Below, piece by piece: positions 11,094-19,187 of a stretch of 64,000 bases of DNA (its first letter is position 1; each line of letters starts with the position of its first letter). Position numbers and translations under genes: made by a program. Location: contig CM055269.1 of assembly GCA_029237695.1 (NCBI GenBank), forward strand, positions 29,670,956 to 29,734,955, given 5' to 3'. The stretch comes from Conchocele bisecta. Its lineage: Eukaryota > Mollusca > Bivalvia > Lucinida > Thyasiridae. Under the pieces are notes generated by a model. The model did not search any database. It saw nothing but the letters and a program-made list of their open reading frames with translations, and was not told where the DNA came from.

Positions 11094-12122
11094 CTAAAGA
11101 CTGACGGTCCGGGGGTGGCTGGGTGTCAGAAGGCACCGCGAGAAGTTCTTCGCGAACAAAACCGCGAGATGGACCATCAGCCAAATAGTAGAGCACGGGC
11201 TCATCAGGTTTGGTAATAGATCTATCCAGATGATATACATTGAGAGACCACACGGGATCAGTCGCGCGGCGGCTGCCACCTTCGAGCTCTCCCGGTTGAT
11301 AGAGGTACCGGACGTCAACATCCGATGGAAGCCGTTGCTCCTCTAAACCAACGGGTCGCCCGCGCGAGACGGCAGAGGGCTTGCTCGTCACCTTTTTTGC
11401 CTTGATGGCATCTACGGGCTTCTTGTCGATCAATCTGGTCACCTCTCCATTCAGTGCGGAGACCACGGCGGGCAGCCTGGCAACCCACGCGGTCGATCGT
11501 GTATGAGGGTCTACAAGCTCTTTGGCATATTGATGACCAAACAGCCTCTCAGCCAGGGTTCGATTGAACCGCTCCACGATCCCCTGGTCCCGGTGGATGC
11601 TGACGCGGCCGCGTCTGACAGAAACGTTGTGCTTAGACAATAGATGAGAGACCGCGCCCATGAACTCGCGGCCGGGATCGACCTGCAGAAGATTCGGCCA
11701 TTTGAGAGGACTCCTCTTATATATTCGGGAAAGAGCCTCGGCCACCTCCTTAGACTCTTTAGTGGCCAACGGCTCAGCCCCCTTATAACGACTCGCTACG
11801 TCAACGATTGTCAGTGCGTACTTGTACGTCTTGCGACCGACGCGATCGTGAGGGAGAAACAGGAGATGCGCTTAGTGAACTTGGTTCGGCACCGGCACGT
11901 CGAATTTCGGCGCGGAATATTGTGAGGCGCGGGTAAATAGATCTGCCAGATGGCCTGCTTCTTGAGCCATTCCTTGGTGGCGTTTTCAGAAACCTTGGTC
12001 GCCACCGTGAGGTTCTTGATGGCCGCGAGTCCCTTCCAGTAGCCGCGGGGGCTGTAGTACGTGTTTGATAGCTTGCACGCCAGGCGAACCGATAGTTTGG
12101 TATCAAGTTTGCGTGTGTCCAT
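11086..12122 (-). pseudogene. int: Polinton integrase (rve/DDE type), one frameshift
   Basis: A retroviral-type integrase of about 345 codons that would insert the element's linear DNA. The N-terminal part (12122 to about 11925) is the helical DNA-binding region typical of Polinton integrases. The catalytic core has Asp at 11800-11802 (in TIVDVASR), Asp at 11677-11679 (in QVDPGREF) and Glu at 11572-11574 (in GIVERFNRTL); the last two are 34 residues apart, as expected for a DDE core. A C-terminal region of about 110 residues follows, with an SH3/chromo-like pattern I cannot confirm. The frame changes once at about 11900-11925; otherwise no stops. Its start overlaps the end of the preceding 111-residue gene by 20 bp, suggesting one transcription unit. 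Confidence 0.92.
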
Positions 12123-12438
12123 CGTATGCGAAATATTCTAATATATCGGACAATCTCCAACATGCCCTCATCAGATCGGCCGGTAACTGCGTCGTTAATA
12201 ATAAACCTTTGTTGGAAGTTTCGCTGCAGCCCCAATCGCGTTTGGGTTGGAACAGGAGAGGGAATTCTGGGGAATCTAACATCCGCTTTGCGAAAAGTGT
12301 GGCCGCTTTTTCGTCCTCGCGCCACGTCTCGAGAGAATCTCGGGCCAGACTAATCATACTCTTTGCACCAGGTAAACGGTGTTTAAGGGCCGTGTATCCT
12401 ACATCAATCAGAGCAAAATAAAGTTTGTCAACTAACAT
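12103..12438 (-). CDS. Unknown 111-residue protein upstream of integrase
   Basis: An intact frame starting at ATG 12438, directly behind an AT-rich stretch with TATATATATATAT (about 12444-12458) that may be its TATA box. The protein is mixed helical, without cysteine clusters or membrane segments, and I do not recognise its family. It overlaps the integrase start by 20 bp in another frame, so both are probably made from one transcript. It could be a lineage-specific integrase partner, but that is only positional inference. Confidence 0.55.
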   Translation of the reverse strand: MLVDKLYFALIDVGYTALKHRLPGAKSMISLARDSLETWREDEKAATLFAKRMLDSPEFPLLFQPKRDWGCSETSNKGLLLTTQLPADLMRACWRLSDILEYFAYDGHTQT

Positions 12439-12489
12439 CGTTCTATATATATATATTTAAAAAAAAAAAGTTTTAAAATAATTATAAAA

Positions 12490-12930
12490 TTAATTAATTT
12501 GAAATCTCGATTGAATATAGTAGCCGACGAGTCCCACCACACCCATTCCCACGACGATGAACGCGATCTCGCGGTCTTTTTGGGCCTCTGACGGTACATA
12601 GAAATCTGAAAGTTGGGGCTCGTGATTCATTGGATAGAGACTTTTCTGTGGACATGCCAGCGCGTACTCGCGGTTGGCTTCTTCAACGTTCTGGAAAGTT
12701 TGCGCGGCGTGATTCTCGCGGCGAAGCTCTTCGTTGACCCAGTCCAGATGGGCGGTTCGTTTTTTCGACCATGCTTCCTTTGCAATATTGAGTTGTTCTA
12801 CAGCCAAATCGTGGCGCTTGCGCTCCTCATCCGCGTTCGGGCTTCTCATTTTCGAGAATATAAAGTTGCTACCGCTGAACGCCAATGCGTTTACAAGCGC
12901 ACCACCTACTATTACTGCGATCGAAGCCAT
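12490..12930 (-). CDS. Conserved Polinton small membrane protein (146 residues)
   Basis: An intact frame. The N-terminus (residues about 2-25) is a glycine-rich hydrophobic segment, the middle (about 33-90) a charged helical region rich in E, R and K, and the C-terminus (about 121-139) a second hydrophobic segment. I recognise this layout as one of the conserved unknown genes of cnidarian- and mollusc-type Polintons. A virion-membrane or scaffold role is possible but unproven. Its ATG lies one base after the stop of the upstream 68-residue gene, so the pair looks co-transcribed and may be translated by re-initiation. Confidence 0.7.
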   Translation of the reverse strand: MASIAVIVGGALVNALAFSGSNFIFSKMRSPNADEERKRHDLAVEQLNIAKEAWSKKRTAHLDWVNEELRRENHAAQTFQNVEEANREYALACPQKSLYPMNHEPQLSDFYVPSEAQKDREIAFIVVGMGVVGLVGYYIQSRFQIN

Positions 12931-12931
12931 T

Positions 12932-13138
12932 TTATTTCCATATATTAACGGGTAGAATTCCAGCTTTAATTAGATAATCTCTGGTCCAAATTGCTTGCGC
13001 TATATTTAAGCCCACGAGCCAGGTGTCTTTCACAGTAAATTCCAATTTCCGAGCGGGCTTTCCTAAGACCGTCTTAAATAGTTGAGCCCACCTGATACTG
13101 AGACCCGATATCACCACGGCGTGATAAATCGCATTCAC
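12932..13138 (-). CDS. Small hydrophobic protein (68 residues)
   Basis: An intact short frame with a hydrophobic N-terminal third and another hydrophobic helix around residues 40-60. Its stop is one base before the next ATG (12930). The tight spacing and unbroken frame argue that it is real. I do not recognise a specific function; a small membrane-associated structural protein is the most likely guess. Confidence 0.55.
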   Translation of the reverse strand: MNAIYHAVVISGLSIRWAQLFKTVLGKPARKLEFTVKDTWLVGLNIAQAIWTRDYLIKAGILPVNIWK

Positions 13139-13172
13139 GAAAATTTACCATCTTGTTCATCCATTGTTATAA

Positions 13173-13757
13173 TTATTGCGTATAAATGGGATCGCGATCA
13201 ATGTTTAAATGGGGCGCATCCAATTGCGATTGGTGTTTCATAACTGTTTTTGGATGAATTGATGGGGGTTGCTTTTTCGATAAGGATTGGTGTAATAGGG
13301 GGTATTTCCACACGCACAGGGCACCAACAACTGCCAGACCACCACCAACAACCCAACTCCAATTCACGAATTGGGGTTCAATCGGGTTCGTCCAATCTCG
13401 ATTGGGTGTTGAGTGTGCTTCCAATTCGTGAATTGGGGGTGTTGTTGCACTCAACACTGTTGAACCCGATTGCTCTGTCTTCAGATGTTTTGCTGTGTCC
13501 GTCCCCGATTGCAACGACTGTTTGGCCTCTCGAAGCTCGACGAGTATTTTATCTTGTTTAACTTTTCGGGTGGCGGCCGCTGCCCGCCCAGCTGCCTGTC
13601 TTTTTGGGTTTTTATGTCGTGTAATCGGGTTCAACTCCAATTCCAACGGTGGTTGGTATTGGGTTGGAGGTGCAATCGGGTTAAAATCCAACCCTGTTGG
13701 AGGTGCAATCGGGGATTGCGGTTCCGTCACTCTCGCAGGTGTGTCTTGTGTCATCAT
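13173..13757 (-). CDS. Proline-rich basic protein with one membrane segment (194 residues)
   Basis: An intact frame. Residues 1-48 are proline-rich; 49-72 form a strongly basic Ala/Lys/Arg stretch (KNPKRQAAGRAAAATRK); 73-95 look helical; 133-155 are a single membrane-spanning segment followed by a short tail. A basic block before a membrane segment recurs in Polinton minor proteins and suggests binding DNA or capsid under a membrane, but function is unknown. The linker regions (about 20-35 and 103-128) are made largely of CCAAT...ATTGG and TCAACACTGTTGA palindromes read through in frame. The upstream neighbour's frame overlaps its start by 77 bp. Confidence 0.65.
   Translation of the reverse strand: MMTQDTPARVTEPQSPIAPPTGLDFNPIAPPTQYQPPLELELNPITRHKNPKRQAAGRAAAATRKVKQDKILVELREAKQSLQSGTDTAKHLKTEQSGSTVLSATTPPIHELEAHSTPNRDWTNPIEPQFVNWSWVVGGGLAVVGALCVWKYPLLHQSLSKKQPPSIHPKTVMKHQSQLDAPHLNIDRDPIYTQ
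13220..13463. repeat. Cluster of CCAAT-ATTGG palindrome boxes
   Basis: Four boxes lie at 13220-13233, 13359-13374, 13392-13405 and 13421-13436, and a TCAACACTGTTGA palindrome at 13451-13463; a related CAATCGGGGATTG is at 13706-13718. All fall inside the 194-residue gene without breaking it. Confidence 0.8.
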
Positions 13758-14190
13758 TTATAATATTAGGGCTTATAGTTCGTGGGCATATATGTCCAAA
13801 TTGACAGTGTTTTCCCGTGGTCAACGCGGTTGTCAGTGGAGCTAAGTACATTCCAAACTTGTGATAAATTGAGCAGCAGGCTGTTCTAAGAGTGTGTCCT
13901 ATAAAAGGATCAGTCTCTAGATCGCGAATCAACCCCGCGGTGTTTGGTATAGGGAGAAGTATACTAACGGCGGTTGCGTACAAATGAATAGCCGCTGATC
14001 CAAGAGTTTTTGTCATCTCCGCACCTAACCTAGATTCGTATCGCGCATACATTTTATCAACCTCTACATCTGACATCTTATCCACCTGACAAACTGAGAG
14101 ACGCCTACCGAGATAATGCTCCGATTGCCCCCCCAGCAACCAGCGCAGCTGGCCGCTCTCGTCGCGCAGCATTTTCATTCGTATCGGCAC
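13681..14190 (-). CDS. Conserved Polinton protein of unknown function (169 residues)
   Basis: The frame is open from 14190, where the codon is GTG; the first ATG is at 14178, giving RMKMLRDESG, which I take as the likely start. The body (about residues 40-125) is a compact helical domain with conserved-looking cysteines and YARYESRLG; I recognise it as a lineage gene of this Polinton type with no known role. The last 25 codons run over the start of the 194-residue gene and look like out-of-frame extension, so the true end may be near 13800. Upstream, an ATG at 14275 opens a plausible leader in another frame that meets this one at the 14190-14216 palindrome, so the original start may have been lost. 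Confidence 0.6.
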   Translation of the reverse strand: MPIRMKMLRDESGQLRWLLGGQSEHYLGRRLSVCQVDKMSDVEVDKMYARYESRLGAEMTKTLGSAAIHLYATAVSILLPIPNTAGLIRDLETDPFIGHTLRTACCSIYHKFGMYLAPLTTALTTGKHCQFGHICPRTISPNIINDDTRHTCESDGTAIPDCTSNRVGF

Positions 14191-14216
14191 TCAACCCAAT
14201 CGAAATTGGAGTTGAG
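14190..14216. repeat. 27-bp compound palindrome at a gene start
   Basis: CTCAAC and GTTGAG flank CCAATCGAAATTGG. It combines the two palindrome types seen elsewhere in the element and sits exactly where the reading frame of the 169-residue gene changes. Confidence 0.7.
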
Positions 14217-14284
14217 GTTTCATTATCTTTCAGGAAAGATACTGTGTCGGCAGTCGGCGTTGAGGTTTCTTCCATTATCTGATC

Positions 14285-14435
14285 TTTTTATTTTTCTTAA
14301 AATTAATTTAACTAAACTGACAAAAACTGACAAAAACTCATAAGTCTAACATATTTATTTATTACAAAAATAATAAAAGCGCACCACCCGATACTTATGA
14401 TCACCGTTATGCTCGCAACAAAGCTCGCAGCGGAG
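14285..14435. other. Non-coding spacer, AT-rich
   Basis: Gap upstream of the 169-residue gene. It includes a TTTTTCTTAAAATTAATTT motif (about 14286-14304) like other gene-end motifs in the element. Probably holds the promoter of the leftward gene block. Confidence 0.4.
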
Positions 14436-14601
14436 CACCAAATTGTTAACAATTGCTCAGCATTGTTAAGCATTTTCTCAGCATTGTTAAATATTTGTTA
14501 AACATTGTTCAACATTGCTCAGCAATTGCTCAGCATTTGTTAATTTTCTTAAAATTGTTCAGCATTTGCTAATTTTCTTAAAATTAATTGTTCAGCATTT
14601 G
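14436..14601. repeat. Degenerate short repeat array, CAGCATTTGTTAA type
   Basis: About eight imperfect units of 16-22 bp built on ATTGTTAA and GCTCAGCATT, including two copies of CAGCATTTGCTAATTTTCTT-like sequence. It occupies the only sizeable gap in the leftward gene block, just downstream of the ATPase stop. It could be a 3' end signal or a protein-binding array; no evidence chooses. Confidence 0.65.
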
Positions 14602-15217
14602 CTAATTAATAACTTTATAAGCAGTTGGTTGATCAGTCTTTAGCAAAAGCCTGGCGTGCTTAGTTTCCGAAAGCATGTGTCTAACCTCCAGGCACTCCTC
14701 GCGCGTTGGGATAACGTCGTTCTCTCTAAGACTCGGTCCTTGCAGTGGAAGAGGGCGACCCATTTCGTTTGCTCGCGCAGATCCTTGAGGACGGCGTTGT
14801 ACTTTTGAATGGAGATCCATACGCTTTGCCTCGCATGGCCGCCAGAAAATGCGAGCTCAGAGAGCATGTCCTTCTTTTTAGTCATCGCCGCCTTGGCCGA
14901 ACAATCGTCAATCACGTATAGGGTGGGCTCACCCTGGAATCTTTGGTAGAATACACGCCGGGGTCAATAACGTATACCTCAGGGTCGGTCCATATCCACG
15001 GGCGTCGCTGATAAGTATCATTGTGCCACACAGTGGGACACAGGATCACAATGTGTCGAAAGGCACCGCAGTAGGACCCTTTGAGTAAGTCGAGGATGAA
15101 AACCGTTTTTCCACATCCCGTCTGCCCACATATTATGGCAGAGTGGGCATCTCCAATCGTGAATTGGTATTGATTGCTAAAATCAGTAGATCGCTGATAC
15201 GTATCGATATCGACCAT
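14602..15217 (-). pseudogene. Genome-packaging ATPase (FtsK/HerA, A32-like), two frameshifts
   Basis: This protein would drive DNA into capsids. Walker A GQTGCGKT is at 15104-15127; Walker B with two aspartates follows at about 14905-14925; a C-terminal Leu/Lys-rich region ends at 14602. The total of about 205 codons matches the short Polinton ATPases. The frame changes at about 14942 and about 14745, leaving three fragments in three frames. Both nucleotide-binding motifs are still legible. Its start overlaps the end of the capsid gene by 35 bp, as expected in a packed morphogenesis block. Confidence 0.92.
15153..15167. repeat. CCAAT-ATTGG box in the ATPase gene
   Basis: CCAATCGTGAATTGG lies just upstream of the Walker A codons, read in frame. 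Confidence 0.65.
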
Positions 15218-16458
15218 CTTCGATGTTGAGTTGTGCGTTTGTAATTATATATAAGTACACGTTCAATGGACCATTTCCATCCGCCTCTTTGGTTATCTGA
15301 ATCGTCACACCCTCGCTAGCGTTCTCAACTTGGCGTACGCTACCGTGCATTTGGTCGTCGTCGCTGACTCGCATGTCTAGCCATAATGCATATTTGGTAG
15401 TCAGGAACTCCGCGAGGGAGACGGCCGATAGCTGCAGGTCTTTGGCAACCGCGGCAACCACCGGGGAACGCTTAGAGCCGGAAGCAAACTGTTTTCTGAC
15501 TTCGTCCCACTGCTGGTGCGCGCGAAGACCCGCACTGTAGAGTTGATTGGGGACTCCCTCATCGTCACCTCGACCTTTGTGATTTTGGGGTTATAGAATT
15601 TGTTGGTTTTTCTAGCACCGAGCGCGAACCGAGCATCCTCGAACAGAATCAGTATACCTTTCAGTATACCTTTCATGTGTCGCTTTTGTCTTTCTTCATC
15701 TTGCGGTGGCGAAGAACTCGGTCGTAAAGTATGGCAACGCGCCCGGCGTACTGGGTTCTGATCAATCGCGTGAGTTTGGGCATCGTGACCATGTCGTACT
15801 CCAGCGAAACATTGTCGATCGTATACGTCGATAACATGTCGGTGGCCATGAGAACTCGGCCGTAGTCGTTAAACGTTTGTTCGTATTCGAGGCGGTCCAC
15901 CAAAGCACTCTGATAGTATGGCATGTGACTCTCCAGCAACTCAAAGTCGAGCGGGATGTAGAAGCGGTTGCCGTAAGCGGCCACGATCGCGTTGTCGCTC
16001 GCGACGTTATCTGCCTTGTTACCAGCCCCGATTCTAAGTTTGGTTACGTTCTTATTTCGGCAGGTGTCAATACCCTGATAGACTGCATTTTCGCGCTCTT
16101 GCGCCGTCTTCCACAGGTCCTGATAGCAATGGTAGACGTCGCTGTCGTCGATCGACATCACCTCATTACCAGAAATCTTTATCATGGTCTTCATGACGAT
16201 GGCGCCACCCAGGTTCTGAACTACGGTTTGGTCCGCGTCCGTTGACGTCAGCGAAATAGTGAAAGCGAGGCGAACAGTACCCGGCACAATGACGTCGCTA
16301 GCTCCGAGGTTGGGGAAGCGGACTAAGAGCTGCTGGTTCTGGTCGATCGTCGATGGGTTGTTCGTAATAACGACACTCTGTCTCACGCCTTTTGCCCCGA
16401 GGGGCTCACGCAGTCTGCGGTATGGATAGAGTTTGTGACCGTATTGACTCGAAGACAT
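15183..16458 (-). pseudogene. MCP: Polinton major capsid protein, broken
   Basis: I recognise this as the double jelly-roll major capsid protein of the Polinton group. The first 261 codons (16458-15673) are intact and include the characteristic NNPSTIDQNQQLLVRFPNLG block and the YGNRFYIPLDFELLESHMPY block. A stop (TGA, 15673-15675) then overlaps an ATG; compared with the family, a short piece is missing there, and AAAGGTATACTG is directly repeated (about 15652-15675). The frame changes again near 15570, and the C-terminal part continues in a third frame to 15183. The full protein would be about 425 residues, so no complete capsid subunit can be made from this copy. It is the first gene of the leftward block, divergent from the rightward gene at 16537. 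Confidence 0.9.
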
Positions 16459-16536
16459 ATTTTCAGTGAAAATAAATAACTCTATTAAACTCGTATGGTT
16501 TTGTCTTTAATACATAATTATATAATAATTATAAAG
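16459..16536. promoter_or_regulatory. Divergent promoter region between capsid and coiled-coil genes
   Basis: A 78-bp AT-rich gap between oppositely oriented starts (ATG at 16458 on minus, 16537 on plus). TATAATAATTATAAA (16511-16525) could act as a TATA element. Inferred from geometry only. Confidence 0.4.
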
Positions 16537-17775
16537 ATGGCTGATTACGATATTGGTATAGACGAAGTCGATCGAGATGATTACATCGATGATTATGATG
16601 ATGACATCGATGATTCCCTCGCGACACCCACAATACAGACTCCAGATCCAATCCAATCGCAATTGGGGGAAATAGGTGGTGCTACCAGCAGCGTTGGTCT
16701 AAGTCGGGAATTACTCGAGGGAGCTGTAAACGACTACTACAACAATTTGGCAGAAAAAGGACTGGTTCCATCTGTCGGTCGCGACTACTCCAAGTTCGAA
16801 TTGGATATGCGTGGTAGGTTGCGACTAAAATCATCAAATATCCCGATCATCAACATGAATACCGGAAAACCCCTATCGCTGAACACCATTGCCGGAACCC
16901 GGGGTGGTGGCGAAATCATAAAGAACGAACTAGGATTCGTAGATTGGTCGCGTGGTAAAACAATTATGCCGGCCCGCGCTGTAGAGGTCCTAAATTCTAC
17001 CGACGAAACGATGACGAAGACAGCCGCCGCGATAGAAACTGTTGAGCTCAGCGAGGTCCCTCGAGTGGCCACCGACGCTATTCACACAATGGAGCTCAGC
17101 GAAAGTGAGATAGACGCACAACTCAGGACGATGAATGACCCACCGTTACCTCTTCGCGAACTCCGGGGACTCGTAAGGCTATGCAAACAGTCCGGGGCGA
17201 ATTGGTCCATAACCTTGCCAAACTCACGGTGCTGGATGAACATATCGCGCTAGAAGAAAGTAAACTGGAGGAAGCCCGTGGCGATAGAGAATCTACCGGC
17301 TTGTCGTGGGGCGCTCCGCACCAAAATAAGTCGGATCCGTGAAACAATCTCGAGGGTTCTGCACGAGGAGACGACACTCGGTGAGCGTCTTCGCACTCTG
17401 TTCAGAGAGCAGGGCATCACGATAGCAAGCATCCTCGTTGCTATTGGCATGACTATATCGACCATAGTTCTAGCTTTCACTGGTGGTGCGGCGCCACCAC
17501 CCACGCCAGCACCCACACCACCACCCGCGCCATCCGGTGGAGCCAAGGAGTGGGTAAAAAAGCAACTAAAAGCCCTCGCCAGTCTCCTGGCTAAATTAGC
17601 CGGAAAGGCGGCTGCCGCGCCGCCTGGATTGATCGGGAGTATCGCTTCTTACTTGCTATCTATATTATCAAAAACGGTCGGATGGCTCGCCAAAAATACT
17701 TGGGCCTTAATCGTGGCGATCGCCGGTCTCTTACTTTTACTCTCTCTCGAGTTCCTAAAACCAAAGCGCAAATAG
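16537..17775 (+). pseudogene. Conserved Polinton coiled-coil membrane protein, broken
   Basis: The start at ATG 16537 gives an acidic N-terminus (many Asp in residues 1-45), then a helical region to about 17175. The reading phase changes there and returns by about 17295; the family's long coiled coil seems partly deleted at this point. The last part (17295-17775) is unbroken: ISRIRETISRVLHEETTL coiled-coil end, a membrane segment (EQGITIASILVAIGMTIS), a Pro-rich linker, an Ala/Leu-rich amphipathic stretch and a final membrane segment before a basic tail. I recognise this as a conserved gene of cnidarian/mollusc Polintons with no assigned function; the hydrophobic C-terminus suggests membrane association or remodelling. 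Confidence 0.75.
16653..16666. repeat. CCAAT-ATTGG box
   Basis: CCAATCGCAATTGG lies in the acidic N-terminal region of the coiled-coil gene, in frame, next to a second CCAAT. Confidence 0.65.
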
Positions 17776-18549
17776 TCCGATCACCACGAGGGTAACGATG
17801 AGCGCTAATTTCTCCTCCTCGTGGGTTGTGCTTCCAATATTGATTGGTGTTTCCGCTCCTGTTCCCTCAACACTGTTGACGATTGACTTGGGGGGACTCA
17901 ATTCGTGAATTGGGGGTGCTGGGTTCAACTTCAATCCCGATTGTGTTGAGTGAGGCGCATCCAATCGAGATTGGCTTGGGGTTTTTATGACCGTCTTGGT
18001 GTTCAATCGGGGATTGTGTTTGATGATATCCGCGTTCACGTTCCCGTTGTGGCCGATTTTTTGATTGACGGTGGCGATTACGATCTGATTATTGTAACCG
18101 TCAACCGGGTCGCCTCGTAGTATCATATTGCTCGGCGCCATATAAAGACCTATTCCAAATACGTAGTCTACTGGGGTGCTGACATTCTGCAAAACGTCTT
18201 GATAATTCTGGATCGCCTTCTCCAGGTCCACCTTAGCTGAGATGGCGTCCTCTACAAGTGCCAAAAATTGTTTTTGTGCATCAAACGTCGTTCCCGTGCC
18301 CAGTATAGAACTGCGAGTTTGCTTCTGTGTGCCGAGGATGGCCCAGACGTACGTGCGAATGGAGTCGTTGAGGTGAGTAACCCCGGCCTGCGTGAACCCT
18401 AGACCCTTATCTAACATAAATGTACCCCACACGTCCTGAACCTCAGCAGCCTGCTGTATGTAATCGACGTGAGCCCGATTCGGAGGTAACCAAATGCAGG
18501 ATGAGACACCGCAGTGCCGACCTCCAGACACTTCCGGCCCGAAGGTCAT
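17755..18549 (-). CDS. Conserved Polinton C-tail-anchored protein (264 residues)
   Basis: An intact frame. Residues 1-180 form a globular, cysteine-containing domain (Cys13, Cys18; MLDKGLGFTQ and FGIGLYMAPSNM blocks) that I recognise from Polintons of marine invertebrates; function unknown. Residues 181-245 are a low-complexity linker built from palindrome-derived peptides. Residues 246-264 are a hydrophobic C-terminal anchor, ending two residues after the segment. A capsid- or membrane-linked structural role fits. Its 3' end overlaps the end of the rightward coiled-coil gene by 21 bp, and its start diverges from the penton gene 26 bp away. Confidence 0.72.
   Translation of the reverse strand: MTFGPEVSGGRHCGVSSCIWLPPNRAHVDYIQQAAEVQDVWGTFMLDKGLGFTQAGVTHLNDSIRTYVWAILGTQKQTRSSILGTGTTFDAQKQFLALVEDAISAKVDLEKAIQNYQDVLQNVSTPVDYVFGIGLYMAPSNMILRGDPVDGYNNQIVIATVNQKIGHNGNVNADIIKHNPRLNTKTVIKTPSQSRLDAPHSTQSGLKLNPAPPIHELSPPKSIVNSVEGTGAETPINIGSTTHEEEKLALIVTLVVIGLFALWF
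17834..18016. repeat. Second cluster of palindrome boxes
   Basis: Boxes at 17834-17847, 17899-17912, 17932-17943, 17961-17974 and 18004-18016, plus TCAACACTGTTGA at 17867-17879. All lie in the linker-coding part of the 264-residue gene. Confidence 0.8.
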
Positions 18550-18574
18550 CGTCGCGGGGTCAAAATTCCCGGCG

Positions 18575-19151
18575 ATGGCAGAATGTGGGAAAGAGTGAAG
18601 GGTTTTACTATGTGAAGGATGAACAACAATTCGGTGTAAAACTGCCTCACGGACTGTGGGGAATAAGAAGACAGCTCAAAGATTTTGTCAACTCAGAGCT
18701 TGACGGTATAATCAACCTCACAGTATCGAAGGCTACCGGGCTCACAACAATGACCATCAGCCCTGATAATAAGGTAGTGGTCTCCCAGGGGTTGGGTATT
18801 CAACTCGGTTTTAGAGAGATATACTCCGCAAATAAAGGAGTGTTTACCCCGGGTGAGTACGTCGGTGATACCCCGGTGGACTTCACCATCACGAAAACTC
18901 TGAGGGTACACCTGGATCGGGTGAACACATCGTACAACACGGTAGACGGATCCCCCAGCACATTACTGAAAACCGTGCAAGCCAGTGATTGTTTCTTTGG
19001 GGAGGCTGTGACCTTAGACTTCCCACACCCCGAGATGAAAGTTTTAGAATCGGGGCACATCCACGAATTTACAGTCTCTATTCTCGATGATCAAGCGAGA
19101 AAGTTGAATAACTATTACCCGATTTCGGTAGTTCTCGAAATTTCCAATTGA
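18575..19151 (+). pseudogene. Penton-like minor capsid protein, frameshift near the start
   Basis: The C-terminal 185 codons read as the single jelly-roll minor capsid (penton) protein of Polintons: an N-terminal strand region with FGVKLPHGLW, TITKTLRVHLD in the middle, and ITD-like ILDDQARKLN before the end. It would occupy capsid vertices. An ATG at 18575 starts a plausible N-terminus but runs into a stop after seven codons; the long frame begins one base out of phase at about 18589 (G/A run), so one small indel separates start and body. The long frame has no stops to 19151. The gene diverges from the tail-anchored gene and is followed 36 bp later by the fibre-like gene. Confidence 0.8.
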
Positions 19152-19187
19152 GTATAGGTGCCCCAATATTATAATTTAATTTAAATA

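Noticed and set aside
11801..12325. 174-codon minus-strand frame over the integrase start
   Set aside because: Arginine/serine-rich translation in the wrong frame; the integrase and 111-residue genes explain this DNA.
15877..16245. Plus-strand frame inside the capsid gene
   Set aside because: Shadow of the minus-strand capsid coding sequence.
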